DNA of 13,624 nucleotides from Mycobacteriaceae bacterium. Its GTDB lineage: Bacteria; Actinomycetota; Actinomycetes; Mycobacteriales; Mycobacteriaceae. The stretch lies in the NCBI GenBank assembly GCA_013362555.1, contig JABFVX010000378.1, positions 1 to 13,624 on the forward strand. The letters run 5' to 3'. Position numbers and translations under genes: made by a program. Position 1 is the stretch's first letter. Each line of letters starts with the position of its first letter. The notes beneath the pieces were generated by a model. The model worked only from the letters and a program-made list of their open reading frames with translations. It did not search any database and had not been told where the DNA came from. Below are positions 6,835-13,041 of this stretch, piece by piece.

Positions 6835-7656
6835 TCAGTCGCCGCAACAACTGCCCGGCGGCGGCGCGGTGCGCACCGCGCGAGTCTCGGCCGTTCGCGC
6901 CGCCAAGTCGGCGTCCGCCGGATAGTCCACGGCGACGAGGCTCAGTCCATGGGCCGGGGCGACGAGCACAGCGCTGGAGCGGGTGCGCTCGGACAACAGC
7001 CTGTCGACCCACTCGACCGGCCGCCTGCCCTCGCCGACGGCCAGCACGGCGCCGACCAGACTGCGCACCATGGACCAGCAGAACGCGTCCGCGCTGACGG
7101 TCGCCGTGAGCCGGTCGCCGTCGACCGCCCAGTCATAGCGCTGCAATTCCCGCACCGTGGTGGCGCCTTCCCGGAAGCGGCAGAAAGCCGCGAAGTCGTG
7201 CAGGCCGAGCAGTCGGGCCGACGCGGCGCGCATCGCCTCGACATCCACCGGTTTGGCCTGCGGCACGACGTATCCGCGCTCGAGCGGATTCGCCCCGTGC
7301 CGGGCCGTGCTGAGCCGGTAGATGTAGTGCCTGCGCAGCGCCGCGAAGCGGGCGTCGAATTCCGGCGGCGCGACAGCGATCCGGGTGACCCGCACATCCG
7401 CGGGCAGAAACCGCGCCAGCCGGTGCGTGAGCTTGCCGAGATCCGGCGCGTCGCCGAGGTCGCAGTGCGCAACCTGCCCCTCGGCATGCACCCCGGCATC
7501 CGTCCGGCCCGCGACGGTGAGCTGCACCGGCTCCCGCAGCACTGTCGACAGGGCCTGCTCCAGCACCCCACACACCGTCCGCAGCCCCGGCTGGTTGGCC
7601 CAGCCCCGAAACTCGGCGCCGTCGTAGGCGATGTCCAACCGCAGTCGTGTGGTCAC
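6835..7656 (-). CDS. truA: tRNA pseudouridine(38-40) synthase TruA
   Basis: TruA converts uridines 38-40 of the tRNA anticodon stem-loop to pseudouridine. The 273-residue product has the N-terminal RLRLDIAYDGAEFRGWA, the catalytic motif AGRTDAGVHA with nucleophile Asp53, FDARFAALRRHYIYRL and the C-terminal FCWSMVRSLVGAVLAVGEGR. GTG 7656 is chosen because GGGAGG lies exactly six bases before it, and the family begins here. The frame stays open 25 codons further upstream without similarity. It is the last gene of the alpha operon, as in mycobacteria, but a strong hairpin after rplQ suggests that readthrough into truA is reduced. The C-terminal tail ending SCCGD is poorly conserved in general. 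Confidence 0.96.
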   Translation of the reverse strand: MTTRLRLDIAYDGAEFRGWANQPGLRTVCGVLEQALSTVLREPVQLTVAGRTDAGVHAEGQVAHCDLGDAPDLGKLTHRLARFLPADVRVTRIAVAPPEFDARFAALRRHYIYRLSTARHGANPLERGYVVPQAKPVDVEAMRAASARLLGLHDFAAFCRFREGATTVRELQRYDWAVDGDRLTATVSADAFCWSMVRSLVGAVLAVGEGRRPVEWVDRLLSERTRSSAVLVAPAHGLSLVAVDYPADADLAARTAETRAVRTAPPPGSCCGD

Positions 7657-7735
7657 CGCACGCCTCCCGACGCGCGGCCGCGCAACTCGCCGAACGCACC
7701 CGCCCGATTCGTGGAACTCGCGCGCCCACAAGGGG

Positions 7736-7769
7736 CGAGCCCGCCGTCCGAATGCGGACGGCGGGCTCG
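7736..7769 (-). terminator. Hairpin between rplQ and truA, terminator or attenuator
   Basis: A perfect 15-bp stem (7736-7750 with 7755-7769, core GAGCCCGCCGTCCG) has a 4-base loop, 20 bases after the rplQ stop on the minus strand. The following bases are CCCCTTGTG, so there is no real T run. Stem strength and position after rplQ argue for termination or attenuation before truA. Confidence 0.75.
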
Positions 7770-7789
7770 TACCTGGCGAAGCGAGGGAA

Positions 7790-8257
7790 TCAGTTCTCGT
7801 CCTCGGCGGCCTCGGTGTCGGCCGGGGCCTCAGCCTTCGTGGCGGCAGCCTTCTTGGAGGCGGCCGCGCGGGTGGCGCGCGACGCCTCGGAGGTCACCGT
7901 CTTCTCCTTGACCAGCTCGATGATGGCCATGGGGGCGTTGTCGCCCTTGCGCGGCATCGTCTTGACGATCCGGGTGTAGCAGCCGTTGCGGTCGGCGTAG
8001 AACGGGCCGATCTCCGCGAACAGGGCGTGCACGACGTCCTTGTTGCGGATGACCTTCAGCACCTCGCGGCGGTCCGCGAGACTGCCCGCCTTGGCCTTGG
8101 TGACCAGTTTCTCGGCGTAGGGACGCAGGAACTTGGCTTTCGCCTCGGTCGTCTGGATGCGGCCGTGCTCGAACAGCGAGGTGGCCAGGTTGGCCAGGAT
8201 CGCCTTCTGATGCGACGCCGACCCGCCGAGGCGAGCACCCTTCTTGGGCTTGGGCAT
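7790..8257 (-). CDS. rplQ: 50S ribosomal protein L17 (bL17)
   Basis: L17 is a large-subunit protein near the exit tunnel. The N-terminus MPKPKKGARLGGSASHQ and the core ATSLFEHGRIQTTEAKAK are diagnostic. RIVKTMPRKGDNAPMAIIEL closes the conserved domain at about residue 120. Residues beyond about 120 form an Ala/Lys then Glu-rich tail (155 residues in total), as in other actinobacteria. GGAG lies 7 bases before ATG 8257. It follows rpoA by about 50 bases and is followed by a strong hairpin. Confidence 0.98.
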   Translation of the reverse strand: MPKPKKGARLGGSASHQKAILANLATSLFEHGRIQTTEAKAKFLRPYAEKLVTKAKAGSLADRREVLKVIRNKDVVHALFAEIGPFYADRNGCYTRIVKTMPRKGDNAPMAIIELVKEKTVTSEASRATRAAASKKAAATKAEAPADTEAAEDEN

Positions 8258-8308
8258 TTCGTATCTCCGGGGGTTGAGGGAGACAGAGCAGACGCAGTTC
8301 CTGATGAA

Positions 8309-9361
8309 CTAGAGCTGCTCGGTCTCCGCGTAATCGTGGTCATTGCTGTCGACGTCACCGAACGACTCGTTCCAAGTGCCGGTCGACGCGTCGTAGCCGG
8401 CCACGTTGGCCGGATCGAACGACGCCGGGCTGTCCTTCAGCGAAAGGCCGAGCGAGTGCAGCTTGACCTTCACCTCGTCGATGGACTTCTGGCCGAAGTT
8501 GCGGATGTCCAGCAGGTCCGACTCGGTCCGCGCCACCAGCTCGCCGACGGTGTGCACACCTTCGCGCTTGAGGCAGTTGTAGGAGCGCACCGTGAGGTCC
8601 AGGTCCTCGATCGGCAGGCTGAACGCGGCAATGTGGTCGGCCTCGGTCGGGCTCGGCCCGATCTCGATGCCTTCCGCCTCCACGTTGAGCTCCCGGGCCA
8701 GGCCGAACAGCTCCACCAAGGTCTTGCCCGCCGAAGCGAGCGCGTCCCGCGGGGTGATGGAGTTCTTCGTCTCGACGTCCAGGATCAGCCGGTCGAAGTC
8801 GGTGCGCTGCTCGACGCGGGTCGCCTCGACCTTGTAGGTCACCTTCAGCACCGGCGAGTAGATCGAGTCGACCGGGATGCGGCCGATCTCGGCGCCGGAG
8901 GCCTTGTTCTGCACCGCCGGGACATAGCCGCGACCACGCTCGACGACCAGCTCGATCTCGAGCTTGCCCTTGTCGTTCATGGTGGCGATGTGCATGTCCG
9001 GGTTGTGCACGGTGACGCCCGCCGGAGGCACGATGTCTCCCGCGGTGACCGCGCCCGGGCCCTGCTTGCGGACGTACATGGTGACCGGCTCGTCCTCCTC
9101 GGACGACACGACCAGGCCCTTGAGGTTCAGGATGATGTCGGTGACATCCTCCTTCACCCCCGGGACGGTGGTGAACTCGTGCAGCACGCCGTCGATCCGG
9201 ATGCTCGTCACCGCCGCGCCCGGGATGCTCGAGAGCAGGGTGCGCCGCAGCGAGTTGCCGAGCGTGTAGCCGAAGCCCGGCTCCAGCGGCTCGATGGTGA
9301 ACTTCGAGCGGTCGTCCGCGAGAACGGACTCGGCCAAAGTGGGACGCTGTGAAATCAGCAT
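8309..9361 (-). CDS. rpoA: DNA-directed RNA polymerase alpha subunit
   Basis: The alpha subunit dimer nucleates RNA polymerase assembly, and its C-terminal domain contacts UP elements and activators. The 350-residue product has the assembly domain with EPLEPGFGYTLGNSLRRTLL (about 24-43) and a C-terminal domain from about 250 with DLTVRSYNCLKREG and NFGQKS (288-293), where DNA and activators bind. An acidic tail of about 40 residues ends the protein, typical for actinobacteria. AGGAGA six bases before ATG 9361 fixes the start. It lies between rpsD and rplQ in the minus-strand alpha operon, with short gaps and no sign of a separate promoter. Confidence 0.98.
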   Translation of the reverse strand: MLISQRPTLAESVLADDRSKFTIEPLEPGFGYTLGNSLRRTLLSSIPGAAVTSIRIDGVLHEFTTVPGVKEDVTDIILNLKGLVVSSEEDEPVTMYVRKQGPGAVTAGDIVPPAGVTVHNPDMHIATMNDKGKLEIELVVERGRGYVPAVQNKASGAEIGRIPVDSIYSPVLKVTYKVEATRVEQRTDFDRLILDVETKNSITPRDALASAGKTLVELFGLARELNVEAEGIEIGPSPTEADHIAAFSLPIEDLDLTVRSYNCLKREGVHTVGELVARTESDLLDIRNFGQKSIDEVKVKLHSLGLSLKDSPASFDPANVAGYDASTGTWNESFGDVDSNDHDYAETEQL

Positions 9362-9406
9362 GGTGTTTCTCCTTTGGACGCCCGCTATATGACGTCCTTA
9401 GTGGGA

Positions 9407-10012
9407 TTACTTCGAGTAGTACTCGACGATGAGCTGTTCCTGCAGCGGCACGTCGATCTGCGCGCGCTGCGGCTCCTGGTGGACCAGGATGCGGAGACGG
9501 CCGGGGACGACCTGCAGCCAGCCGGGGACCGGGCGGTCGCCGACGGTCTCACGGGCCACCTGGAACGGCAGGGTGCCCAGCGACTTCTCCTTGACGTCGA
9601 CGATGTCGTACTGGGAGACGCGGTAGCTGGGAACGTCGACCGGCTTGTTGTTCACCAGCAGGTGGCCGTGGGTGACCAGCTGGCGGGCCTGGCGGCGGGT
9701 GCGCGCCAGCCCGGCGCGGTACACGACGTTGTCCAGCCGGGTCTCCAGCAGGCGCAGCAGGTTCTCACCCGTCTTGCCCTTCTGGCGGTTCGCTTCCTTG
9801 TAGTACTTGGCGAACTGCTTCTCCATGACGCCGTAGGTGAAGCGGGCCTTCTGCTTCTCCTGCAGCTGGAGCAGGTACTCGCTCTCCTTGATCCGCGCGC
9901 GGCCGTGCTGGCCGGGCGGGTAGGGACGACGCTCGAACGCCTGGTCGCCTCCAACGAGGTCGACACGCAGACGACGCGACTTGCGGGTGATAGGTCCGGT
10001 ATAACGAGCCAT
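9407..10012 (-). CDS. rpsD: 30S ribosomal protein S4 (uS4)
   Basis: S4 is a primary binder of 16S rRNA and starts assembly of the small-subunit body. In some bacteria it also represses its own operon by binding mRNA. The 201-residue product begins MARYTGPITRKSRRL and has the S4 RNA-binding domain at about 93-155 (RLDNVVYRAGLARTRRQARQ, HGHLLVNNKPVDVPSYRV). The ending is LIVEYYSK. The N-terminal CxxC zinc motifs found in some S4 proteins are absent, so it is the zinc-free form. GGAAGG lies 8 bases before ATG 10012. Confidence 0.98.
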   Translation of the reverse strand: MARYTGPITRKSRRLRVDLVGGDQAFERRPYPPGQHGRARIKESEYLLQLQEKQKARFTYGVMEKQFAKYYKEANRQKGKTGENLLRLLETRLDNVVYRAGLARTRRQARQLVTHGHLLVNNKPVDVPSYRVSQYDIVDVKEKSLGTLPFQVARETVGDRPVPGWLQVVPGRLRILVHQEPQRAQIDVPLQEQLIVEYYSK

Positions 10013-10032
10013 TTTCTAAACCTTCCTTCCCG

Positions 10033-10446
10033 CTAGACGCGACGACGCTTAGGCGGACGGCAGCCGTTGTGCGGCTGCGGGGTGACATCGGAAATCGTGC
10101 CGACCTCGAGGCCCGCCGCCTGCAGCGAACGGATCGCGGTCTCGCGGCCCGAACCCGGGCCCTTGACGAACACGTCGACCTTCTTGACGCCGTTCTCCTG
10201 CGCCTTGCGGGCGGCGTTCTCGGCGGCGAGCTGCGCGGCGAACGGGGTGCTCTTGCGCGAACCCTTGAAGCCGACGTGGCCCGAGGACGCCCAGGAGATC
10301 ACGTTGCCCTGCGGGTCGGTGATCGACACGATGGTGTTGTTGAACGTGGACTTGATGTGCGCGTGGCCGTGCGGGACGTTCTTCTTCTCGCGGCGACGCG
10401 CCTTCTGAGTCTTCTTCGGGCCCGAGGCCCGGCTCTTGGGAGGCAT
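10033..10446 (-). CDS. rpsK: 30S ribosomal protein S11 (uS11)
   Basis: S11 lies in the platform of the small subunit near the mRNA exit. The 137-residue product has a basic N-terminus and the core HIKSTFNNTIVSITDPQGN, FKGSRKSTPFAAQLAAE, KGPGSGRETAIRSL and the ending PHNGCRPPKRRRV, all diagnostic. The start at 10446 is three bases after the rpsM stop. The purine-rich GGAAAGAAGAAG before it lies in the end of rpsM, so the two genes are probably translationally coupled. Confidence 0.98.
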   Translation of the reverse strand: MPPKSRASGPKKTQKARRREKKNVPHGHAHIKSTFNNTIVSITDPQGNVISWASSGHVGFKGSRKSTPFAAQLAAENAARKAQENGVKKVDVFVKGPGSGRETAIRSLQAAGLEVGTISDVTPQPHNGCRPPKRRRV

Positions 10447-10449
10447 GGG

Positions 10450-10821
10450 CTACTTCTTCTTTCCGGCGACGGTCTTCTTCGGGCCCTTGCGGGTACGTGC
10501 GTTGGTCTTGGTCCGCTGACCACGCACGGGAAGGCCGCGACGGTGCCGCAGCCCCTGGTAGCAGCCGATCTCGATCTTGCGGCGAATGTCGGCCTGCACC
10601 TCGCGGCGCAGGTCGCCCTCCACCTTCAGGTCGGAGCCCTCGATGTAGTCGCGCAGCTGCGTGACCTGGTCATCGCTGAGGTCCTTGCTGCGCAGGTCCG
10701 GGCTGACGCCGGTGGCGGCCAAGATTTCCTTGGACCGGGTCCGGCCGATTCCGTAGATGTAGGTCAGCGCGATCTCCATGCGCTTCTCGCGCGGGAGATC
10801 GACACCCATCAAACGAGCCAT
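10450..10821 (-). CDS. rpsM: 30S ribosomal protein S13 (uS13)
   Basis: S13 is a small-subunit head protein that contacts the large subunit and P-site tRNA. The 123-residue product begins MARLMGVDLPREKRMEIALT and carries YGIGRTRSKEIL and GLRHRRGLPVRGQRTKTNAR with a basic tail. AAGGAA lies about 9 bases before ATG 10821. It is separated from rpmJ by an unusually long 169-base gap that folds into several hairpins (10854-10936), and it heads the S13-S11-S4-alpha-L17 block. Confidence 0.98.
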   Translation of the reverse strand: MARLMGVDLPREKRMEIALTYIYGIGRTRSKEILAATGVSPDLRSKDLSDDQVTQLRDYIEGSDLKVEGDLRREVQADIRRKIEIGCYQGLRHRRGLPVRGQRTKTNARTRKGPKKTVAGKKK

Positions 10822-10853
10822 TGCGTGGCGTTCCTTTTGTTTGCGGAGGTCTG

Positions 10854-10936
10854 CTCCCAGCCCGTCCCCTCGTGTGGGGCCCCGGCCTCCGGTCCGGGGG
10901 TTCCACCAGGCGCTCGTGCCTGGCTGGTGCTGGGAG
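10854..10936 (-). promoter_or_regulatory. Multi-hairpin leader upstream of rpsM
   Basis: On the minus-strand transcript an 8-bp stem (10929-10936 with 10854-10861, CTCCCAGC/GCTGGGAG) encloses three hairpins. These are CCAGGC/GCCTGG (10918-10923 with 10906-10911), CCCCGG/CCGGGG (10894-10899 with 10880-10885) and CCCC/GGGG (10876-10879 with 10866-10869). The result is a four-way junction about 30 bases before the rpsM start. This gap also holds a CCGATC-GGT-GATCGG dyad (10953-10967). The place corresponds to the alpha-operon leader where S4 autoregulates in E. coli. That this one is bound by a ribosomal protein is an inference. Confidence 0.55.
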
Positions 10937-10990
10937 GTCTTCTTCTGCCAATCCGATCGGTGATCGGTGCAGGGGCGTGTTCTGCCGCGT

Positions 10991-11104
10991 TCAGCCCTGG
11001 CGCTGCTTGTGGCGCAGGTTGTCGCAGATCACCATGACCCGTCCGCGACGGCGGATCACCTTGCACTTCTCGCAGATCGGCTTGACGCTCGGCTGAACCT
11101 TCAC
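10991..11104 (-). CDS. rpmJ: 50S ribosomal protein L36 (bL36), zinc-binding form
   Basis: The small 37-residue ribosomal protein reads MKVQPSVKPICEKCKVIR at its N-terminus and ends NLRHKQRQG. Cys11, Cys14, Cys27 and His32 form the zinc ribbon, so this is the zinc-containing form. The start is GTG at 11104 with AGGA six bases upstream. GTG is usual for this gene in actinobacteria. It lies between infA and rpsM. Confidence 0.97.
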   Translation of the reverse strand: MKVQPSVKPICEKCKVIRRRGRVMVICDNLRHKQRQG

Positions 11105-11154
11105 GTCAGTTCCTATCTACTTTGTCGATGCCCACCGGTGTGGACACAGTTGAT

Positions 11155-11177
11155 CCCCGGCCCGGAAACGGCCGGGG
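11155..11177 (-). terminator. Hairpin after infA, possible attenuator
   Basis: A perfect 8-bp stem CCCCGGCC (11155-11162) / GGCCGGGG (11170-11177) with a 7-base loop lies 6 bases after the infA stop on the minus strand. No T run follows. It may trim expression between infA and rpmJ, or mark a processing site. Confidence 0.45.
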
Positions 11178-11183
11178 AAGTCT

Positions 11184-11405
11184 CTACTTGTAGCGGTAGA
11201 CGATGCGTCCGCGGGACAGGTCGTAGGGAGACAGCTCCACCACGACGCGGTCCTCGGGCAGGATGCGGATGTAGTGCTGCCGCATCTTGCCGCTGATATG
11301 GGCGAGCACCTTGTGCCCGTTCTCCAGCTCGATCCGGAACATGGCATTGGGCAGCGGCTCGATTACTCGACCCTCGACCTCGATGGCCCCGTCCTTCTTC
11401 GCCAT
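11184..11405 (-). CDS. infA: Translation initiation factor IF-1
   Basis: IF-1 binds the ribosomal A site during initiation. The 73-residue product MAKKDGAIEVEGRVIEPLPN...RGRIVYRYK is a complete single OB-fold S1-type protein of normal length. GGAGG lies only two bases before ATG 11405, which is tighter than usual, but no other start gives the family N-terminus. It is the first gene of the minus-strand cluster, with an approximately 120-base leader from the putative promoter at 11527-11555. Confidence 0.98.
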   Translation of the reverse strand: MAKKDGAIEVEGRVIEPLPNAMFRIELENGHKVLAHISGKMRQHYIRILPEDRVVVELSPYDLSRGRIVYRYK

Positions 11406-11441
11406 ATCCTCCGCGATCCCGGCTCGTGAAAGCCTGGTTGG

Positions 11442-11461
11442 TGTACATCGTTTGCCGTACA
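11442..11461. promoter_or_regulatory. Small dyad in the infA leader
   Basis: TGTAC (11442-11446) and GTACA (11457-11461) form a 5-base dyad with a 10-base spacer, inside the leader about 40 bases before the infA start. It may be a protein site or chance. Confidence 0.2.
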
Positions 11462-11526
11462 GTGGTGACTCCGGCCCCCGCCGTCGGACATGCTGACTAC
11501 GGGCGCGCGAAACGCACCGACGCTCT

Positions 11527-11555
11527 ACCTTACCGGCAAAGTCCAACCAGGCCAA
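11527..11555 (-). promoter_or_regulatory. Putative sigma-70-type promoter of the infA-rpmJ-rpsM operon
   Basis: On the minus strand TTGGCC (11550-11555) and TAAGGT (11527-11532) are separated by 17 bases, fitting a primary-sigma promoter with the actinobacterial TANNNT -10. It starts 16 bases after the stop of the upstream gene and points to infA. The 11406-11570 gap holds no gene. Confidence 0.55.
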
Positions 11556-11570
11556 ACCGCCCCCTGAGCG

Positions 11571-11882
11571 CTACTTCCGCCGGGCTTTCTCCTTGGCCTT
11601 TTCCTTGGCTTTCTCCGCTGCGGCTTTGGCTCTGTGCAGAGCCGCCTGCGCCCAGGCGAACTCCGTCGCCAGGATCGCCAGACCCAAGATGACGCCCAGA
11701 ATGCCCGGCCCCGGGGCGACGATCATGACCACCCCGGCGATCAGCACCGCGACGCCGACCACGAACACGCCGGCGCGCCACACTGTGTTCAGCATCGGAT
11801 TTCGCGCCATGACCGCGCGGAACCGGGCATATCGCCCCGGTGCGGCCGCCGCTGCCCCGCCCGAATCCCCATCGTGTGCCAT
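11571..11882 (-). CDS. Small membrane protein, PGPGW/TIGR02611-type
   Basis: The 103-residue protein of unknown function has two hydrophobic helices (about 36-56 and 59-76) joined by APGPGI. This matches the PGPGW family of small actinobacterial membrane proteins, except that the tryptophan naming the motif is isoleucine here. LATEFAWAQ after the second helix is also typical. The C-terminus (about 84-103) is an Ala/Lys/Glu-rich helix, probably cytoplasmic. ATG 11882 lacks a good ribosome binding site and Met25 is an alternative. It ends 16 bases before the infA promoter candidate, and palindrome copy 5 lies upstream. Confidence 0.78.
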   Translation of the reverse strand: MAHDGDSGGAAAAAPGRYARFRAVMARNPMLNTVWRAGVFVVGVAVLIAGVVMIVAPGPGILGVILGLAILATEFAWAQAALHRAKAAAEKAKEKAKEKARRK

Positions 11883-11923
11883 GAATCCACTCTACGGACG
11901 GCGCCTGAGACCAGCCTGATTTG

Positions 11924-12050
11924 TCCAGAATGACCCGTGACGTGCGGTATAGAACAGCGCTGCTCTCGAGGCCCTGCGGTGTTACGCAGGCTGCCTCCTC
12001 GGGCCGCCGTCTCACAGCGCGAAAGTGCACGTCACGGGTCATTCTGGAGG
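11924..12050. repeat. Palindromic intergenic element, copy 5 (long form, single module)
   Basis: Arms 11924-11945 and 12027-12048 are perfect for 22 bases (TCCAGAATGACCCGTGACG plus three), and GG follows on the right. The loop holds one 71-base module (11954-12024). Seen from the arm touching the TTTCGC end of the module, the arrangement is the same as in copy 1, so the long form looks like one composite unit. It lies 28 bases from the LLM oxidoreductase stop. Confidence 0.93.
11954..12024 (-). repeat. 71-base module inside palindrome copy 5
   Basis: It matches the reverse complement of the modules at 1308-1378 and 1383-1453 at 67 of 71 positions. All four differences lie in the 13 bases at the left end, and the inner hairpin (GCCTC/GAGGC and CCTGCG/CGCAGG) is unchanged. 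Confidence 0.92.
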
Positions 12051-12075
12051 TCGGAGAACCGGAGGTCGGAAAACC
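12046..12075 (+). repeat. 15-base tandem duplication at the edge of palindrome copy 5
   Basis: GGAGGTCGGAGAACC (12046-12060) is followed by GGAGGTCGGAAAACC (12061-12075), 14 of 15 identical. The first copy includes the outer GGAGG of the palindrome, so it looks like a local slippage duplication of the element's edge. Confidence 0.75.
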
Positions 12076-12078
12076 GGT

Positions 12079-12915
12079 TCAGGCGAGGCCGAGGAGGGGG
12101 GCCAGGGCGCGCAGCGCGGGGATGGGGTCGCCGCCCGCGGCGATGGCGTTGATGTTGACGTGGTCGGCGCCTGCCTCGAGGTGTTCGCGCAGGCGGGCGG
12201 CGACCTGCTCGGGGGTGCCGCTCGCGACGAGCGCGCTCACCAAGCGGTCGCTGCCGGGAGCGGCCAGGTCTTCGTCGGTGAAGCCGAGTCTGCGCAGGTT
12301 CGCGACGTAGTTCGACAGGCCGAGGTAGTAGGCGATGCCCTGCCTGCCTTGCTCCGCGGCTTCGGCCGGGTCCGTGGTCAGCACGACCTTGTGCTCGGGG
12401 GCGAGCAGCACGTCGTCGCCGAGGATGGCGCGGGCTTCCCGAGTGTGCTCCGGGGTGACCAGGTACGGCAGCGCGGCGCCTGTCCGGTCGGCCGCGAGCT
12501 TCAGCACTCGCGGCCCGAGCGCCGCGAGCGCGCGGCGGTGCGCTGGTACCCCGCCCGCGTCCAGGTCGTCGAGGTAGTCGACAAGGGCGGCGTAGGGGCT
12601 GCGGTATTCGCCGTCGTTCTCGGGGTGTCCGGCGCCGACGCCCAGCAGGAACCGGCCCGGGTAAGCGGCCTCGAGCCGGTGGAACGTCGCGGCGAGCTCC
12701 TTCGACGGAGCGGTCCAGATGTTGACGATGCACGACGCGATGGCGATCCGGCTCGTCGCCGCCAGCATCGGATCGATCCGCTCCAGGTCGGCGTTCGCCG
12801 GGTGTGCCAGCCACACCGCGTGGTAGCCGAGCTCCTCGATCTCCGCCACCAACTCCGGAGTCGCGTCCGCGTACCACAACAACACGCCGAATTGTCCGAT
12901 GCCTCGAGTCGTCAT
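12079..12915 (-). CDS. LLM-class flavin/F420-dependent oxidoreductase (TIGR03620-like)
   Basis: The 278-residue TIM-barrel protein belongs to the luciferase-like superfamily, probably using coenzyme F420, which this group of bacteria makes. It shows IGQFGVLLWY at the N-terminus, ELGYHAVWL (second strand), ATSRIAIASCIVNIWT and the FLLGVGAGHPE segment. The C-terminal AGADHVNINAI closes the barrel. The substrate is unknown. ATG 12915 is chosen because the barrel begins right after it and AGGTGG lies 12 bases upstream. A TTG at 12927 would add four residues. M. tuberculosis has a similar protein (Rv3463) beside infA, on the opposite strand, so this neighbourhood is conserved but rearranged. Palindromes lie on both sides. 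Confidence 0.87.
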   Translation of the reverse strand: MTTRGIGQFGVLLWYADATPELVAEIEELGYHAVWLAHPANADLERIDPMLAATSRIAIASCIVNIWTAPSKELAATFHRLEAAYPGRFLLGVGAGHPENDGEYRSPYAALVDYLDDLDAGGVPAHRRALAALGPRVLKLAADRTGAALPYLVTPEHTREARAILGDDVLLAPEHKVVLTTDPAEAAEQGRQGIAYYLGLSNYVANLRRLGFTDEDLAAPGSDRLVSALVASGTPEQVAARLREHLEAGADHVNINAIAAGGDPIPALRALAPLLGLA

Positions 12916-12984
12916 GTAGCGGGACAACCACCTGCCGGGCTCCCGAATTCCGTCCCGGGCTTACCGGTTGCCCCGCACCACCCT

Positions 12985-13035
12985 TCCAGAACGACCCACG
13001 GAATGCGTTGAGCGCACGTCATGGGTCATTCTGGA
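12985..13035. repeat. Palindromic intergenic element, copy 6 (decayed short form)
   Basis: The right arm 13013-13035 reads CGCACGTCATGGGTCATTC... and matches the arm of copy 2 over its length. The left arm 12985-13007 (TCCAGAACGACCCACGG...) pairs at 18 of 23 positions. The loop is TTGAG. The outer GG/CC pair is missing. It ends 6 bases from the phosphoesterase stop codon. Confidence 0.85.
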
Positions 13036-13041
13036 CGACGG

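Noticed and set aside
7631..9352. Long plus-strand frame opposite rplQ and rpoA
   Set aside because: It is antisense to two certain ribosomal-operon genes. Its composition is that of a complement frame.
9362..9406. Internal promoter between rpsD and rpoA
   Set aside because: The short AT-containing stretch CATATAGC has no matching -35, and the gap is well explained by the rpoA ribosome binding site.
1283..13035. CRISPR array
   Set aside because: The repeats are kilobases apart, in gene junctions, with no regular spacers and no cas genes in view.
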